Shown here: positions 25,725 to 34,123 of the stretch, piece after piece
Numbering within the stretch: the first letter of the stretch is position 1
Layout: every line of letters begins with the position of its first letter
Notes under the pieces: generated by a model
Told to the model about the DNA's origin: nothing
The model's database searches: none
What the model saw: only the letters and a program-made list of their open reading frames with translations
Origin: a virus
DNA: 64,000 nucleotides
Virus record (IMG/VR): IMGVR_UViG_3300042346_000702
Location: 49,510-113,509 of that record
Strand: one strand, 5' to 3'
Position numbers and translations under genes: made by a program

Positions 25725-26751
25725 TAGTAACTATTCCGCCAATTGCAGATTTGTTGTGTTTGACTGAAGATAGAATTGAAGCACCAATAAACGCAGCACC
25801 TATCAAACCAGTGATTGTTTCAGGGATTTCGAATACAGTATTGATGAACATAATGACCGCCAATCCTAAGATTGCCCAGAAGGCACCGTGTTCCAAATAA
25901 CGATACTGATCAACTGTACCTTTATCAACCATTAGCAATGTCAAGCTTCGGACAAACATAGCACCAATACCTAAACCAATCATAATGATAAAGATGTTGT
26001 TAGATAAAGCAAGAGCACCAAGAACACCATCAAATGAGAAGCTAGCATCTAACACTTCAAGATATAAGAAGCTTGCTAACCCAGATTTTGCAACTGCCAT
26101 AGTTGCATCACCTTCTTCAACGCCAATGAATGCTTCAATACCATCAACCAAAATGTAAGTCACTAAGCCCCAAATACTTGCTATTAAGAATGACAATTCA
26201 TCTTCAGAACCGTGTAAGTACCCAATGATTTTAGAAGTAAAGAATACTAAGACTAATGTCATTGCAGCTTGTACAGCTTCAATCTTTCCAAGAAAAGTCA
26301 GCTTTGATTCTACTTGACGTAACCAATGAACTTCTTTTTCATCGTCAATAAAGAACTTGAAGGCGACCATCATGAGGAATGTTCCACCAAAACCCATGAC
26401 CGATGTATGCACTGATTCGAGAGCATGAGCATATTGTTCAGGTTCAGCTACTGCTAACAAGAAAGATGCTATTGGATTGATACCTAATGCAATCGATACA
26501 ATGATAAGTGGGAAGAGCATTCGCATACCAAATACTGCAATAGCCATACCCCACGTAATGAAGCGATGTCGCCATACTGCATCCATATCCTTAAGCACCT
26601 GAGCATTGACAACCGCGTTATCAAAACTCAAACTTACTTCAAGAACTGATAGAACTGTAGCAATCCAAAGAGCTTGAACGCCACCAATCCAAAAAGCCAG
26701 ACCTAAACCGATTCCAGCAACCCAAAACGAACTCGTAAAATATTTCAACAT
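25717..26751 (-). CDS. DUF475/TerC-superfamily integral membrane protein (344 aa)
   Basis: About nine hydrophobic segments are seen. The motif LEVSLSFDNAVVNAQVL near residue 40, RFITWGMAIAVFGMRMLFPL, and the second half LDASFSFDGVLGALALSNN are the two acidic repeats of the DUF475 branch of the TerC superfamily, often found beside ter genes. Acidic residues inside the membrane suggest metal-ion binding or transport. It is in the middle of the Ter operon and overlaps the protease-like gene. Confidence 0.85.
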   Translation of the reverse strand: MLKYFTSSFWVAGIGLGLAFWIGGVQALWIATVLSVLEVSLSFDNAVVNAQVLKDMDAVWRHRFITWGMAIAVFGMRMLFPLIIVSIALGINPIASFLLAVAEPEQYAHALESVHTSVMGFGGTFLMMVAFKFFIDDEKEVHWLRQVESKLTFLGKIEAVQAAMTLVLVFFTSKIIGYLHGSEDELSFLIASIWGLVTYILVDGIEAFIGVEEGDATMAVAKSGLASFLYLEVLDASFSFDGVLGALALSNNIFIIMIGLGIGAMFVRSLTLLMVDKGTVDQYRYLEHGAFWAILGLAVIMFINTVFEIPETITGLIGAAFIGASILSSVKHNKSAIGGIVTNG

Positions 26752-26778
26752 CAGATTTTCCTCTTTTATTTGTAAAAA

Positions 26779-27045
26779 TTAAATTGGTAATAGCGTATAA
26801 AGTAAAGCTAAAATAACAATCATCGAAATAACTGTCACCATCAAACCAAAAGTAGTTATCAACACCATCCACGCTAATACTGAAATAGCAAGAATGAAAG
26901 CAAACTTCGCCTTCATCAAAACTCCAGCTGTTATTCCAACAATAATACTCAACAAACTACCGATAAGCGGGTCGAGTGAAAATGCCAGAATAAAAGCTGA
27001 TAGCGAAGATAGACCTAGTTCAAAACGTCTATCTGAATTAGTCAT
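26779..27045 (-). CDS. Small membrane protein of the Ter operon (88 aa)
   Basis: Three hydrophobic segments occupy most of the chain (LSSLSAFILAF, LLSIIVGITAGVLM, ILAISVLAWMVLITTFGLMV onward). It lies 3 bp after the vWA gene and 27 bp before the DUF475 gene, so it is cotranscribed with both. It may be a partner of the DUF475 protein. No family recognised. Confidence 0.65.
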   Translation of the reverse strand: MTNSDRRFELGLSSLSAFILAFSLDPLIGSLLSIIVGITAGVLMKAKFAFILAISVLAWMVLITTFGLMVTVISMIVILALLYTLLPI

Positions 27046-27048
27046 AAA

Positions 27049-28044
27049 TTATTTTTTGAATTTTTGAAACCATGTTGCAAGTTCTTCATTCAACATCGCT
27101 TCAAATAAATCGTCATCATCAATAGCACTGATGTCATTGACTGGAACAAAACCAGCATTGGGATATTTGTCGCCGAGTTGTTCGATGAACCTAAAGTTTG
27201 CACTACCAATACCCATCAACAACCAATAGATGTTTTCAGATTGTGAATCTTTGATGACTTTTTCAGCTTCACGAGCATCATCATTTTCGCCATCAGTAAT
27301 GAAGATAGCCAGAGTAGGATCAGCAGGTTTAGCACCAAAGCCGAACAAACCTTTCTTACCTTTAGAAGAATTGACGATTGCTTCAAAGGCCGGTGCATAA
27401 GAAGTACCACCCCAACCCATCTTGTCTTCGATTTCTTTTTTGACATAGTTTTCCATCAAAGGAAGTGTCACCGCTTTGACAGCTTGAGTTTTGTTGTGGA
27501 ATGCAAATACATCAACAGTTCCGTCTTGGTCAACTTTGAGTGAAATCGCAAGAACTCGTTCAACCACATCTTGTACCGTGCCATCGTTATACAAGTTTTG
27601 CATTGAACCAGATTTGTCAATGCAAAGTTTGACTTGACACGGAATGTTGTTCATCTTGCGTTTTTCAAGAACAATGCCGACAGATGCAACACGTTTGTTT
27701 ATATCAATAGCCATATGTTTATACCTTATGTTTATAAAATTACTGCATTGAGGTTGAATACAACCTAACTTCTTCCCATACCAATTATGCTTGATAGAAC
27801 TTCCACATATTTGGCAAGTATCAATACACCCTTCTCGTAAGATACGACAAGGTGGTGGTTCTGGTGGAGCAAGAACAACTTCTGAAAATTGTGATTCCAA
27901 TTTGACAAATTGTCGAACAATTTGTTTGAATGCATCTCGTTCTGATTGAGGACGATTCTTCCAATCGCCATAACCTTTGCGTGCTGCATCAAAATCCCAA
28001 AATGACTGTTCAAGCATGTCTTCTATTTTAGTATGATTTTGCAT
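27049..28044 (-). CDS. Zinc-ribbon plus vWA protein, TerF-like (331 aa)
   Basis: Residues 77-100 (CQIC...CIQPQC) form a zinc ribbon. Residues 136-331 are a von Willebrand A domain of the kind found in TerF/TerY proteins, with a full MIDAS: D143, S145, S147 (DKSGSM), T214 (GGTSY) and D251 (ITDGEND). It overlaps the upstream 119-aa gene by 22 bp and is followed by the membrane genes. vWA proteins of this type work with MoxR ATPases, here the 954-aa protein. An internal ATG just before the vWA domain could give a shorter form. Confidence 0.82.
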   Translation of the reverse strand: MQNHTKIEDMLEQSFWDFDAARKGYGDWKNRPQSERDAFKQIVRQFVKLESQFSEVVLAPPEPPPCRILREGCIDTCQICGSSIKHNWYGKKLGCIQPQCSNFINIRYKHMAIDINKRVASVGIVLEKRKMNNIPCQVKLCIDKSGSMQNLYNDGTVQDVVERVLAISLKVDQDGTVDVFAFHNKTQAVKAVTLPLMENYVKKEIEDKMGWGGTSYAPAFEAIVNSSKGKKGLFGFGAKPADPTLAIFITDGENDDAREAEKVIKDSQSENIYWLLMGIGSANFRFIEQLGDKYPNAGFVPVNDISAIDDDDLFEAMLNEELATWFQKFKK

Positions 28045-28382
28045 TTATGAGTTTTTAGATATGTTAGAACTTCATCGTATTGTTCCTTGGGAACATCTAT
28101 CACCAGTGTTTGATTTGTTTGTTGTTGTAACCATTTCTTGATAAACGGTTGATATGATTTGAACTGCCATGCTTTTGCTTTATCTGATGCATTATCATCA
28201 CAGTTCAAAAAGCCATCTTCAATAGTTATGATTGCACTATCGCTAAGATCCTCTTCATCAATTTCTCTAACAGGTTCATCATCAACCGAAAGAATGTCTT
28301 CTTCAACCCATAAACCTTCTGGCCAAAAGACATTGTCCTTCATGAATTCTTTGTATTGCTTACCTGATAGTTTGACTTTCAT
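28023..28382 (-). CDS. Hypothetical acidic protein of the Ter operon (119 aa)
   Basis: The N-terminal part is very acidic (WVEEDILSVDDEPVREIDEED), the C-terminal part helical and basic. The early promoter's TATAAT ends only 6 bp before the ATG, so the messenger would have almost no leader; another start at residue 14 is possible but has no ribosome site either. It overlaps the vWA gene by 22 bp. No family recognised. Confidence 0.6.
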   Translation of the reverse strand: MKVKLSGKQYKEFMKDNVFWPEGLWVEEDILSVDDEPVREIDEEDLSDSAIITIEDGFLNCDDNASDKAKAWQFKSYQPFIKKWLQQQTNQTLVIDVPKEQYDEVLTYLKTHKCKIILK

Positions 28383-28388
28383 ATGTCT

Positions 28389-28417
28389 ATTATACTACAA
28401 AAGATGGCAAAAGTAAA
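28389..28417 (-). promoter_or_regulatory. T4-like early promoter touching the start codon
   Basis: TTTACT (28417-28412), 17-bp spacer, TATAAT (28394-28389), preceded by the conserved CTTCACAAAA block. The start codon lies at the expected +1. Confidence 0.75.
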
Positions 28418-28420
28418 TGG

Positions 28421-29698
28421 TTAGTTTTGTGAAGACGGTAACACTTTCCCACGTGCATCCGATACAGATGTTTGACCTGATGCAATAGACGCATACAGTC
28501 GTTTCATTTCATCCATACGGTCAGAACTTTCGATACGTTGCTTACGGCCAGCTGCATTGATGTTAGAGACTTCTTCTAGTGTAGCAAGTAAGTTCTCATG
28601 AACCTGTTCTGCAGTCTGCATATCGACAATGCCACGTTGATTCAATCGAGTAGTTTCGATTGCATTCTGCTTGTTAGCAGTCGAGTTCGCAGAAATCATA
28701 GCATTGTTTGCATCATCAACAGCAGATGCAAGCTTTGCCGCACGATTGAGTTCTTGCCCGTCGATAAACATCCTAATCTGCTTCTTCCAAAGTGGGATAG
28801 TCATTGTCTTGATGGTATCAAACTTTTCAAGCAACGTAACCGCATTGTCTTCCATTTGAGCCAGATTAGGAGCATCTTGCAAGCACATCAATTGAAAGCT
28901 TTTCATGTTAGCAATCTTCTTGTCTAACCTGTCAAGATTACTACCCATACGTTGTAAAGTTTGAGCTTGAAGAGCATCAGTCACTTGAGCTTGCAACTTG
29001 TCATATTCAGCGACTTTGATATTGTATGCTTCAGTAGCATCCTTTATCAATTGGTCCAGGTTCTTGTAGTCTTGCAAGTTTGATTGATACATCGTCTGCA
29101 AACCTTTGACTTTGTCAATGATACGACGGTTTGCTTGATCGACTTCACCAATCACTCGGTCCATTTGGGTCGATACATTGTTGAATTCAGATAACAATTG
29201 CTCTTTAGTATCAACGAAGTTTTCTTTGACTTTTGCAACTAAACCAGTCAGCCAACCGCCGGCACCATCTTTTGAATGGTCACCAGCTTTTGGAAGATGT
29301 AAAGATTTGGCCATTGTCAAAATGCTTCGCATTTGGGTTTCGACAAAATCAACATCAGCATCTTTGACTTCTTTGAGCATTTCGTCAGACTTAGAAGAAA
29401 TAGTCGCCATGACATCTTTACCAAAATCCAAGATACCTGTTGAACTGTCAAACGTTGAAAGCAAATTGACTACTCGATGTGATGAAGCACCCGTTTCTGC
29501 AATTGCTTTTGGAGACACTGGATTGAATGCTTGTTGCACATTAGATATTGGCACCGTTGGTGCTGTCACTGGAGCAAATGTCTTGACTACAGGAGTTGTT
29601 GGTGTTTGTGGTTTATTGATTACGAACTGATTATCTTTCATCTGTTGTTGAACAAAATCTGACGTTGCTTGTTTAGGGGTAAAAGGAGAAGCGGCCAT
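28421..29698 (-). CDS. telA: TelA-family toxic-anion resistance protein (425 aa)
   Basis: Long helical coiled-coil protein. The C-terminal half follows the TelA (PF05816) signature: DAPNLAQMEDNAVTLLEKF, TIPLWKKQIRMFI, AIETTRLNQRGIVDMQTAEQ, NLLATLEEVSNI. The first 80 residues are low-complexity Pro/Thr-rich and not part of the family. TelA proteins are cytoplasmic partners of Ter systems. Its own early promoter lies 34 bp upstream. Length is normal. Confidence 0.88.
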   Translation of the reverse strand: MAASPFTPKQATSDFVQQQMKDNQFVINKPQTPTTPVVKTFAPVTAPTVPISNVQQAFNPVSPKAIAETGASSHRVVNLLSTFDSSTGILDFGKDVMATISSKSDEMLKEVKDADVDFVETQMRSILTMAKSLHLPKAGDHSKDGAGGWLTGLVAKVKENFVDTKEQLLSEFNNVSTQMDRVIGEVDQANRRIIDKVKGLQTMYQSNLQDYKNLDQLIKDATEAYNIKVAEYDKLQAQVTDALQAQTLQRMGSNLDRLDKKIANMKSFQLMCLQDAPNLAQMEDNAVTLLEKFDTIKTMTIPLWKKQIRMFIDGQELNRAAKLASAVDDANNAMISANSTANKQNAIETTRLNQRGIVDMQTAEQVHENLLATLEEVSNINAAGRKQRIESSDRMDEMKRLYASIASGQTSVSDARGKVLPSSQN

Positions 29699-29731
29699 CG
29701 TGTTAGTCTTCCTGTTGAAGTAAGTGAAGTA

Positions 29732-29760
29732 ATTATACTACAGTTTCATCTGTTTGTAAA
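29732..29760 (-). promoter_or_regulatory. T4-like early promoter of telA
   Basis: TTTACA (29760-29755), 17-bp spacer, TATAAT (29737-29732). It overlaps the last codons of the upstream gene. Confidence 0.8.
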
Positions 29761-30050
29761 TGTGTTTTGAGATAGAACTTTCTTGCATTATAGACTGCAA
29801 GTTCTAAAACTCCAGTGGTTGGATTGGTCGTAATGGCATGAACCTCCCATTCTTTTGGAATGCTAACCTGAGTAGCATAACCATTTTCAGAACAGTACTG
29901 GAAAAGATGTCGTCTAAGAGCACCTTGAGAAGACCAGGTCTTACCTTTCTTACCCCAATGACATGGAGATAATGATTGACAATAAGTTCCGCCTTTAGAA
30001 TAGAGTCGAATGCCAGGATGAAAGACTTTGTAAGTTTCAATAGTAATCAT
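29733..30050 (-). CDS. Hypothetical protein (105 aa)
   Basis: The frame runs up to 30149, but the ATG at 30050 lies one base after the upstream stop with ACGGAG in front, and is preferred. The protein is basic with CQSLSPCHWGKKGKTW and HLFQYC. No domain recognised. The gene's 3' end carries the telA promoter. Confidence 0.6.
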   Translation of the reverse strand: MITIETYKVFHPGIRLYSKGGTYCQSLSPCHWGKKGKTWSSQGALRRHLFQYCSENGYATQVSIPKEWEVHAITTNPTTGVLELAVYNARKFYLKTHLQTDETVV

Positions 30051-30051
30051 T

Positions 30052-30456
30052 TTACGAAAACTCCGTAGAAGAAAAAGACCAACCTTCATCATCTTTCCAT
30101 TCATGCTCAGATGAAATATGTTCTGGGTGGTGAATGACACAATAATCATAATGATTGAATGGAGTTACCATATCATTAGTGAACATATGACGGTAAGGAA
30201 CTTTTGTGTTTTCAACTTTTTCAATGAAAGTATCAGCATCAAATAGATTGCCATATTCATCATACACAAAACCAATGTTCATAATGTGTTCTTTCCATTG
30301 AGCCCAGCTTCCGATTTCTTTCCCGAACTTAGAACTTTTTGACCAACCTCTAAAACCGAATTCCCAACCCGCTGAGTTTTTGCCAATATGAAACCGATGT
30401 TTAGCAGAAGAGGTTTTGAACCTTGGACTATCATCAACGTAGTAGTTTGTGCCCAT
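30052..30456 (-). CDS. MGTNYY-type conserved phage protein (134 aa)
   Basis: The start MGTNYYVDDS followed by HRFHIGKNSAGWEFGFR is the mark of a small conserved family seen in phages and bacteria, with no known function. It is rich in aromatic residues and His. An early promoter lies just upstream, and the next gene starts one base after its stop. Confidence 0.65.
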   Translation of the reverse strand: MGTNYYVDDSPRFKTSSAKHRFHIGKNSAGWEFGFRGWSKSSKFGKEIGSWAQWKEHIMNIGFVYDEYGNLFDADTFIEKVENTKVPYRHMFTNDMVTPFNHYDYCVIHHPEHISSEHEWKDDEGWSFSSTEFS

Positions 30457-30484
30457 GACACTTTACCTCCCTTCAACTTTTGAT

Positions 30485-30925
30485 TTATTCTACCACACTT
30501 TCATGGTCGTGTAAATGGTCAGAATGTGAAGCGGTTCGCATTTTGACATTGTAACTAATGCGGTCTTTAGCGTTGGCAACAGTTGTTAGATAGTCATCAA
30601 TCTGTTCTTCGCCATGGAATTCGAAAGAAGTCTCGACTTGGATGTAACCTTTGAACACAATGTCCATTATCCAGCTTAGTCTTTGACGCTTATCTTTGTA
30701 CCAATAGACAAAGTGTTCCCAAAAGCCTTTGCAATGGAAGTTGTCTTTATATGGAGTGAATGCTTTAGCATAGATGATAAGGTCAATGATATCAAGGTCA
30801 TCATCGTAGTCAATCATCAGTGTATGAATATGGTCATCGTCAAGACATGAGCAATGAGCCTTTAGAAAAGCAGCATTGCTGTATTCGTTCATTCGACAAA
30901 TGTTCTTAGAACCAATTTTGCTCAT
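30485..30925 (-). CDS. Hypothetical protein (146 aa)
   Basis: Rich in Asp, His, Tyr and Trp, with no membrane segment. It has a C-terminal His/Asp cluster (HSDHLHDHE). It lies one base after the upstream gene and its last codons overlap the -10 of the next early promoter. No family recognised. Confidence 0.55.
   Translation of the reverse strand: MSKIGSKNICRMNEYSNAAFLKAHCSCLDDDHIHTLMIDYDDDLDIIDLIIYAKAFTPYKDNFHCKGFWEHFVYWYKDKRQRLSWIMDIVFKGYIQVETSFEFHGEEQIDDYLTTVANAKDRISYNVKMRTASHSDHLHDHESVVE
30487..30515 (-). promoter_or_regulatory. T4-like early promoter
   Basis: TTTACA (30515-30510), 17-bp spacer, TAGAAT (30492-30487), upstream of the MGTNYY gene. Confidence 0.7.
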
Positions 30926-30926
30926 T

Positions 30927-31268
30927 TTACACGTACCTTTCTGGAAATAGAAGTTCTTTCAAATCGTCGCGAAGCTTCTTCTTACCTTGCTCCATTCCAG
31001 CTTGTCGTACTTCGGCCATCATCAATTTTACGATGTCAGGAATATCAAGCTGTCTAAACCTCCACAAGAGTTGCCAACAATCAAAGTCAGATGATACTCG
31101 AAGTTCTCCTTGTATCATGACATTGTATTGTTCTGCATATCGTATTTCAAGAACTGATACATTTGGACCAGTTCGAAATCCAAAGACATCAGAAGAATAG
31201 CTTTGAGTCGCCCCAAAGCTATAGCTACCGTTTGGAATGAATTCTTGTAGAAGTTTTGTTTCAATCAT
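30927..31268 (-). CDS. Hypothetical protein (113 aa)
   Basis: Mixed alpha/beta, with YAEQYNVMIQGELRVSSDFDC and a basic C-terminus (KKLRDDLKELLFPERYV). It overlaps the lipoprotein gene by 8 bp, so the two are cotranslated. No family recognised. Confidence 0.55.
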   Translation of the reverse strand: MIETKLLQEFIPNGSYSFGATQSYSSDVFGFRTGPNVSVLEIRYAEQYNVMIQGELRVSSDFDCWQLLWRFRQLDIPDIVKLMMAEVRQAGMEQGKKKLRDDLKELLFPERYV

Positions 31269-31602
31269 TTGAATAAGGGTTCATTGTTCGTTCATAAAAA
31301 GAATTGCATGCATTACCTTTATAAGAAGTTCCAATAATCATATTATCAGAATTGACTTCTATAAAGATTTCGCATGGAAATCTTTTGTTATTATTTACTT
31401 GAATAGACAAGTTATTGGATTCAGTAGAATGTGGTGAATAAACATATACTGTATTCCCATTGATAGCTGTCATCTGTCGAACAGGATGAGATCTTATAAT
31501 ACTAATAGATTGCCCTGAAACCTGATTGAATGAATGCTTCAATTCTTCAGCACTACTACATCCAATCAATGCTAATAGATTTAGAATTAGTATCTTTTTC
31601 AT
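31261..31602 (-). CDS. Small lipoprotein (113 aa)
   Basis: From the ATG at 31602 the protein starts MKKILILNLLALIGC, a clear lipoprotein signal with lipobox Cys15. An ATG 12 bp upstream is possible, but AGGATGG suits the chosen start. The mature part is beta-rich. A lipoprotein among early genes could modify the cell surface, for example to exclude other phages; this is a guess. Confidence 0.65.
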   Translation of the reverse strand: MKKILILNLLALIGCSSAEELKHSFNQVSGQSISIIRSHPVRQMTAINGNTVYVYSPHSTESNNLSIQVNNNKRFPCEIFIEVNSDNMIIGTSYKGNACNSFYERTMNPYSND

Positions 31603-31621
31603 TTTATTTGCCATCCTATTT

Positions 31622-31801
31622 CTATAGAGGTGTCAAGTTCCGTTCAAACATTAGTTTATCGTGTGCAAATCCGCAATGAGAAAAACTTACGCGGACTTTC
31701 TTATTAGTAAATCCAGTGACTGTTCCAACCTTGATTGCATCACCAAATGAATCACTAATACGAAATGAAACTTTATCGCCTTTTGAAAGTTTAGTATACA
31801 T
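31622..31801 (-). CDS. Small basic protein (59 aa)
   Basis: An open frame of 59 codons not usually reported because of its length. It starts MYTKLSKGDKVSFRISDSFG and ends FERNLTPL. It looks like a small SH3-like beta barrel (KGDKVSF, KVGTVTGFTNKKVRVSF). It overlaps the upstream gene by 11 bp and fills an otherwise empty 176-bp gap. Confidence 0.65.
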   Translation of the reverse strand: MYTKLSKGDKVSFRISDSFGDAIKVGTVTGFTNKKVRVSFSHCGFAHDKLMFERNLTPL

Positions 31802-32102
31802 TTTTCACCTCATAAACCATGCCACGTTGTTTCCCTAACCATTTCCAATTATTACCATATCGTATGTCAATCAAGTCTTGTCTTGGAACTTCATACACTT
31901 CATAAGTCCATTGATTAGCTCTAATGACATTCAATTTTTTCACAACATAAACTTTAGCATCGGGCCATTCAGATGGTCTAAAATCTATCCAACTAAACTT
32001 TCTACCATCTTGGGTTTCATACCATAAATATGGTCCTTTATGATTAGGATGTTTTCGCCAATCAAGTCGAACTACTTTTGCCAAATGTTTTTGAGTACTC
32101 AC
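31791..32102 (-). CDS. Hypothetical protein (103 aa)
   Basis: Basic and rich in Trp and Tyr (YLWYETQDGRKFSWIDFRP, WTYEVYEVP). First gene behind an early promoter. No family recognised. Confidence 0.6.
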   Translation of the reverse strand: MSTQKHLAKVVRLDWRKHPNHKGPYLWYETQDGRKFSWIDFRPSEWPDAKVYVVKKLNVIRANQWTYEVYEVPRQDLIDIRYGNNWKWLGKQRGMVYEVKNVY

Positions 32103-32132
32103 ATCATCACCTTTTTACTAGATTATGTATCT

Positions 32133-32161
32133 ATTATACTTAGAAGTCTAACAAATGTAAA
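32133..32161 (-). promoter_or_regulatory. T4-like early promoter
   Basis: TTTACA (32161-32156), 17-bp spacer, TATAAT (32138-32133). Confidence 0.8.
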
Positions 32162-32193
32162 TAGGTGATGACACAAATACTGTTATCAGGTTA

Positions 32194-33393
32194 TCAGTTG
32201 TAATCAGTATGATTGCCTTTGCGAGTCATGTAAGCATCAGAACGAGTCTTCACTACTACACGACCAAGCACTGGGTCTCGACGTTCTACAACAGGTTTGA
32301 TAACCACACCTTCACGAACATGCTTGACATTTGGCAATGCACTTTCAGGGTCATTAGCAAGCTTACGTGCTAACTCTCTAGAGTATGGACCACGATACAC
32401 AAGAGGCACTCGAGTAATACCAGTCAAATTGCAAAAGTTATCAAGTACCTTATCGTCCAACCAGAAACCACGACCGCGATAGCCAATATAGACATCAAAC
32501 ACTCGGAACTCTGGAGCTTTTAGACCATAGTCAAAACCGGTTTGAACAGCACCACCAAAGACTTCGCCAACGACAGTGATACATTCAAAGTTTCCATCGG
32601 TACCCATTACTAATGCATAGTTAGTAATAGCTTCCCAGTATTGACGAGTACCATTCAAGTACAAATTACCAGCATTAGCTTCATTGTTCTTGAAGAACAG
32701 ACCTTGAGCACTCAAGCCTTTAGAACCAACAGCAATAGCTCCAGCACCAACTTCAGTCCATTCATTGATGTTATGACGATTTAGACCATCGCCAACCACA
32801 CAAGTCACAGAGCAGTTAGTACCGTGCAACTTGACAGTCATTTGAACTTCTTCGTCTTCAATCAGAACATGTGGATATTTAGCAAGGTCTTCAATGTCGT
32901 AATTGACACCTACATCCTGACCAGCATTGAACACTTCACCAGACATATGCACAGGGATTGGTGGCTCATACTTAGTGACACCTAAGATTTCGGCAACATC
33001 TTGGCCTTCTTCAACGATACAGACTTCGCCGTCTTCATCGCTAATAGCATATGCGTTATTAGTACCAGGAACATCATCCATTAGTACAACAGGAATGCAA
33101 ATCCCGAGACTAAAAGCATCGCGAAGTTTGACAGCTTTGACACGGTCACCTTTCGAACCGGCCAGCAAGCCTTTGTCTTTTTCTTCGTTCCAAAATCCGT
33201 ACTTCTTCAGTACCCATTCAGGGACGACAGAATTTTCACCGATGTATGCGACTAAATCGCCAGTCTTATAGAGACCTTTACGACATACAACTTGATTGCC
33301 TTCAGGGTCGCCAATGTGGCCGATTTCAAGAGCATCCGCATTTGGATGCTCAGAGATAAAGATTTTTTGTACAAGGACTTCAAAGTTACTCAT
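32194..33393 (-). CDS. RNA ligase, DraRnl/Rnl5-like (399 aa)
   Basis: Residues 1-170 form an OB-fold-type domain (SEHPNADALEIGHI at the start). The ligase domain has motif I KLHGTN with the nucleotidyl-accepting Lys188, motif IIIa/IV (GEVFGG; EGVVIKP near 366) and motif V (VVVKTRSDAY). This order of N-terminal OB domain then Rnl2-like catalytic domain is that of the Deinococcus DraRnl (Rnl5) group. It would seal nicked or broken RNA. It follows an own ATG with an AGAAAT site and is one of two RNA ligases in the window. Confidence 0.85.
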   Translation of the reverse strand: MSNFEVLVQKIFISEHPNADALEIGHIGDPEGNQVVCRKGLYKTGDLVAYIGENSVVPEWVLKKYGFWNEEKDKGLLAGSKGDRVKAVKLRDAFSLGICIPVVLMDDVPGTNNAYAISDEDGEVCIVEEGQDVAEILGVTKYEPPIPVHMSGEVFNAGQDVGVNYDIEDLAKYPHVLIEDEEVQMTVKLHGTNCSVTCVVGDGLNRHNINEWTEVGAGAIAVGSKGLSAQGLFFKNNEANAGNLYLNGTRQYWEAITNYALVMGTDGNFECITVVGEVFGGAVQTGFDYGLKAPEFRVFDVYIGYRGRGFWLDDKVLDNFCNLTGITRVPLVYRGPYSRELARKLANDPESALPNVKHVREGVVIKPVVERRDPVLGRVVVKTRSDAYMTRKGNHTDYN

Positions 33394-33395
33394 TG

Positions 33396-34112
33396 TTATT
33401 TCTCCATAGTTACTTTCGTGATAGAACCAGCACCACGAAGTTTTTGATATTTTTCAGCAGCTTCTTTAGTCAGAAATGTTTTGGATTCGAAACAAGTTGG
33501 ACTTGCTACTGGAACTACTACAATCCAAACATCTTGTTCTCTCCACAAATCAACAATATCATAGTTTTTATCATTACCGTGTGAAAGCAGTGTGCCTGAA
33601 CTGCTATAACGAATTGTATTCAATCTGTCAATCTTATACACTCCAACAAAAACTTCATCATCAGTATAATCTTTATCAGATATGCATGCAACAATCTTCA
33701 TCCTCATACCATTTCGCAACTTGTATTCTTCGTCGACTTTCAATAGAATTCCTTTGATTGTAGGTCCTAATGGCGAAGGAATAACGTTTTCAAACATAAT
33801 GATGTCGTCTTCATATATCCGAATAGGTGTTGCACCACCGAGATTTAGAGTTTGATATGGACGTCCATATTTAGGTTTAGTTATTGCATACTTGGATGCA
33901 CCGTTGTCATTACGATTTTTATACCAAAAACTTTTATCATCTTGGTCAATAAACAAAGTTCGATTGAGATTGTCTATAGAATAATGTTTATTGTCATGAT
34001 CGTCTTCAATTTTGATAGATGTGATACATTTAGTAAATATTCCATTGCCAAGAAGATAACGTCTAACTGGTTTGTCTAAAGGCTTTTGATATATTGTAAT
34101 AACTTTGCTCAT
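33396..34112 (-). CDS. Hypothetical protein with repeated beta domain (238 aa)
   Basis: The segment LRNGMRMKIVAC....DEVFVGVYK....SGTLLSHGNDKNYDIV matches one in the 264-aa protein at 37095-37889 (NNGRVKLIAF...EPMFIGLIK...GKTLSHGGNSHYDIV), so both carry the same small domain. The start has AGGAGAAG. It is 2 bp upstream of the RNA ligase gene, so it may be expressed with it. Function unknown. Confidence 0.6.
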   Translation of the reverse strand: MSKVITIYQKPLDKPVRRYLLGNGIFTKCITSIKIEDDHDNKHYSIDNLNRTLFIDQDDKSFWYKNRNDNGASKYAITKPKYGRPYQTLNLGGATPIRIYEDDIIMFENVIPSPLGPTIKGILLKVDEEYKLRNGMRMKIVACISDKDYTDDEVFVGVYKIDRLNTIRYSSSGTLLSHGNDKNYDIVDLWREQDVWIVVVPVASPTCFESKTFLTKEAAEKYQKLRGAGSITKVTMEK

Positions 34113-34123
34113 TTGAACTTCTC

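Noticed and set aside
29178-29630. 150-codon open frame on the plus strand
   Set aside because: Antisense to telA; the TelA family match on the other strand settles the coding strand.
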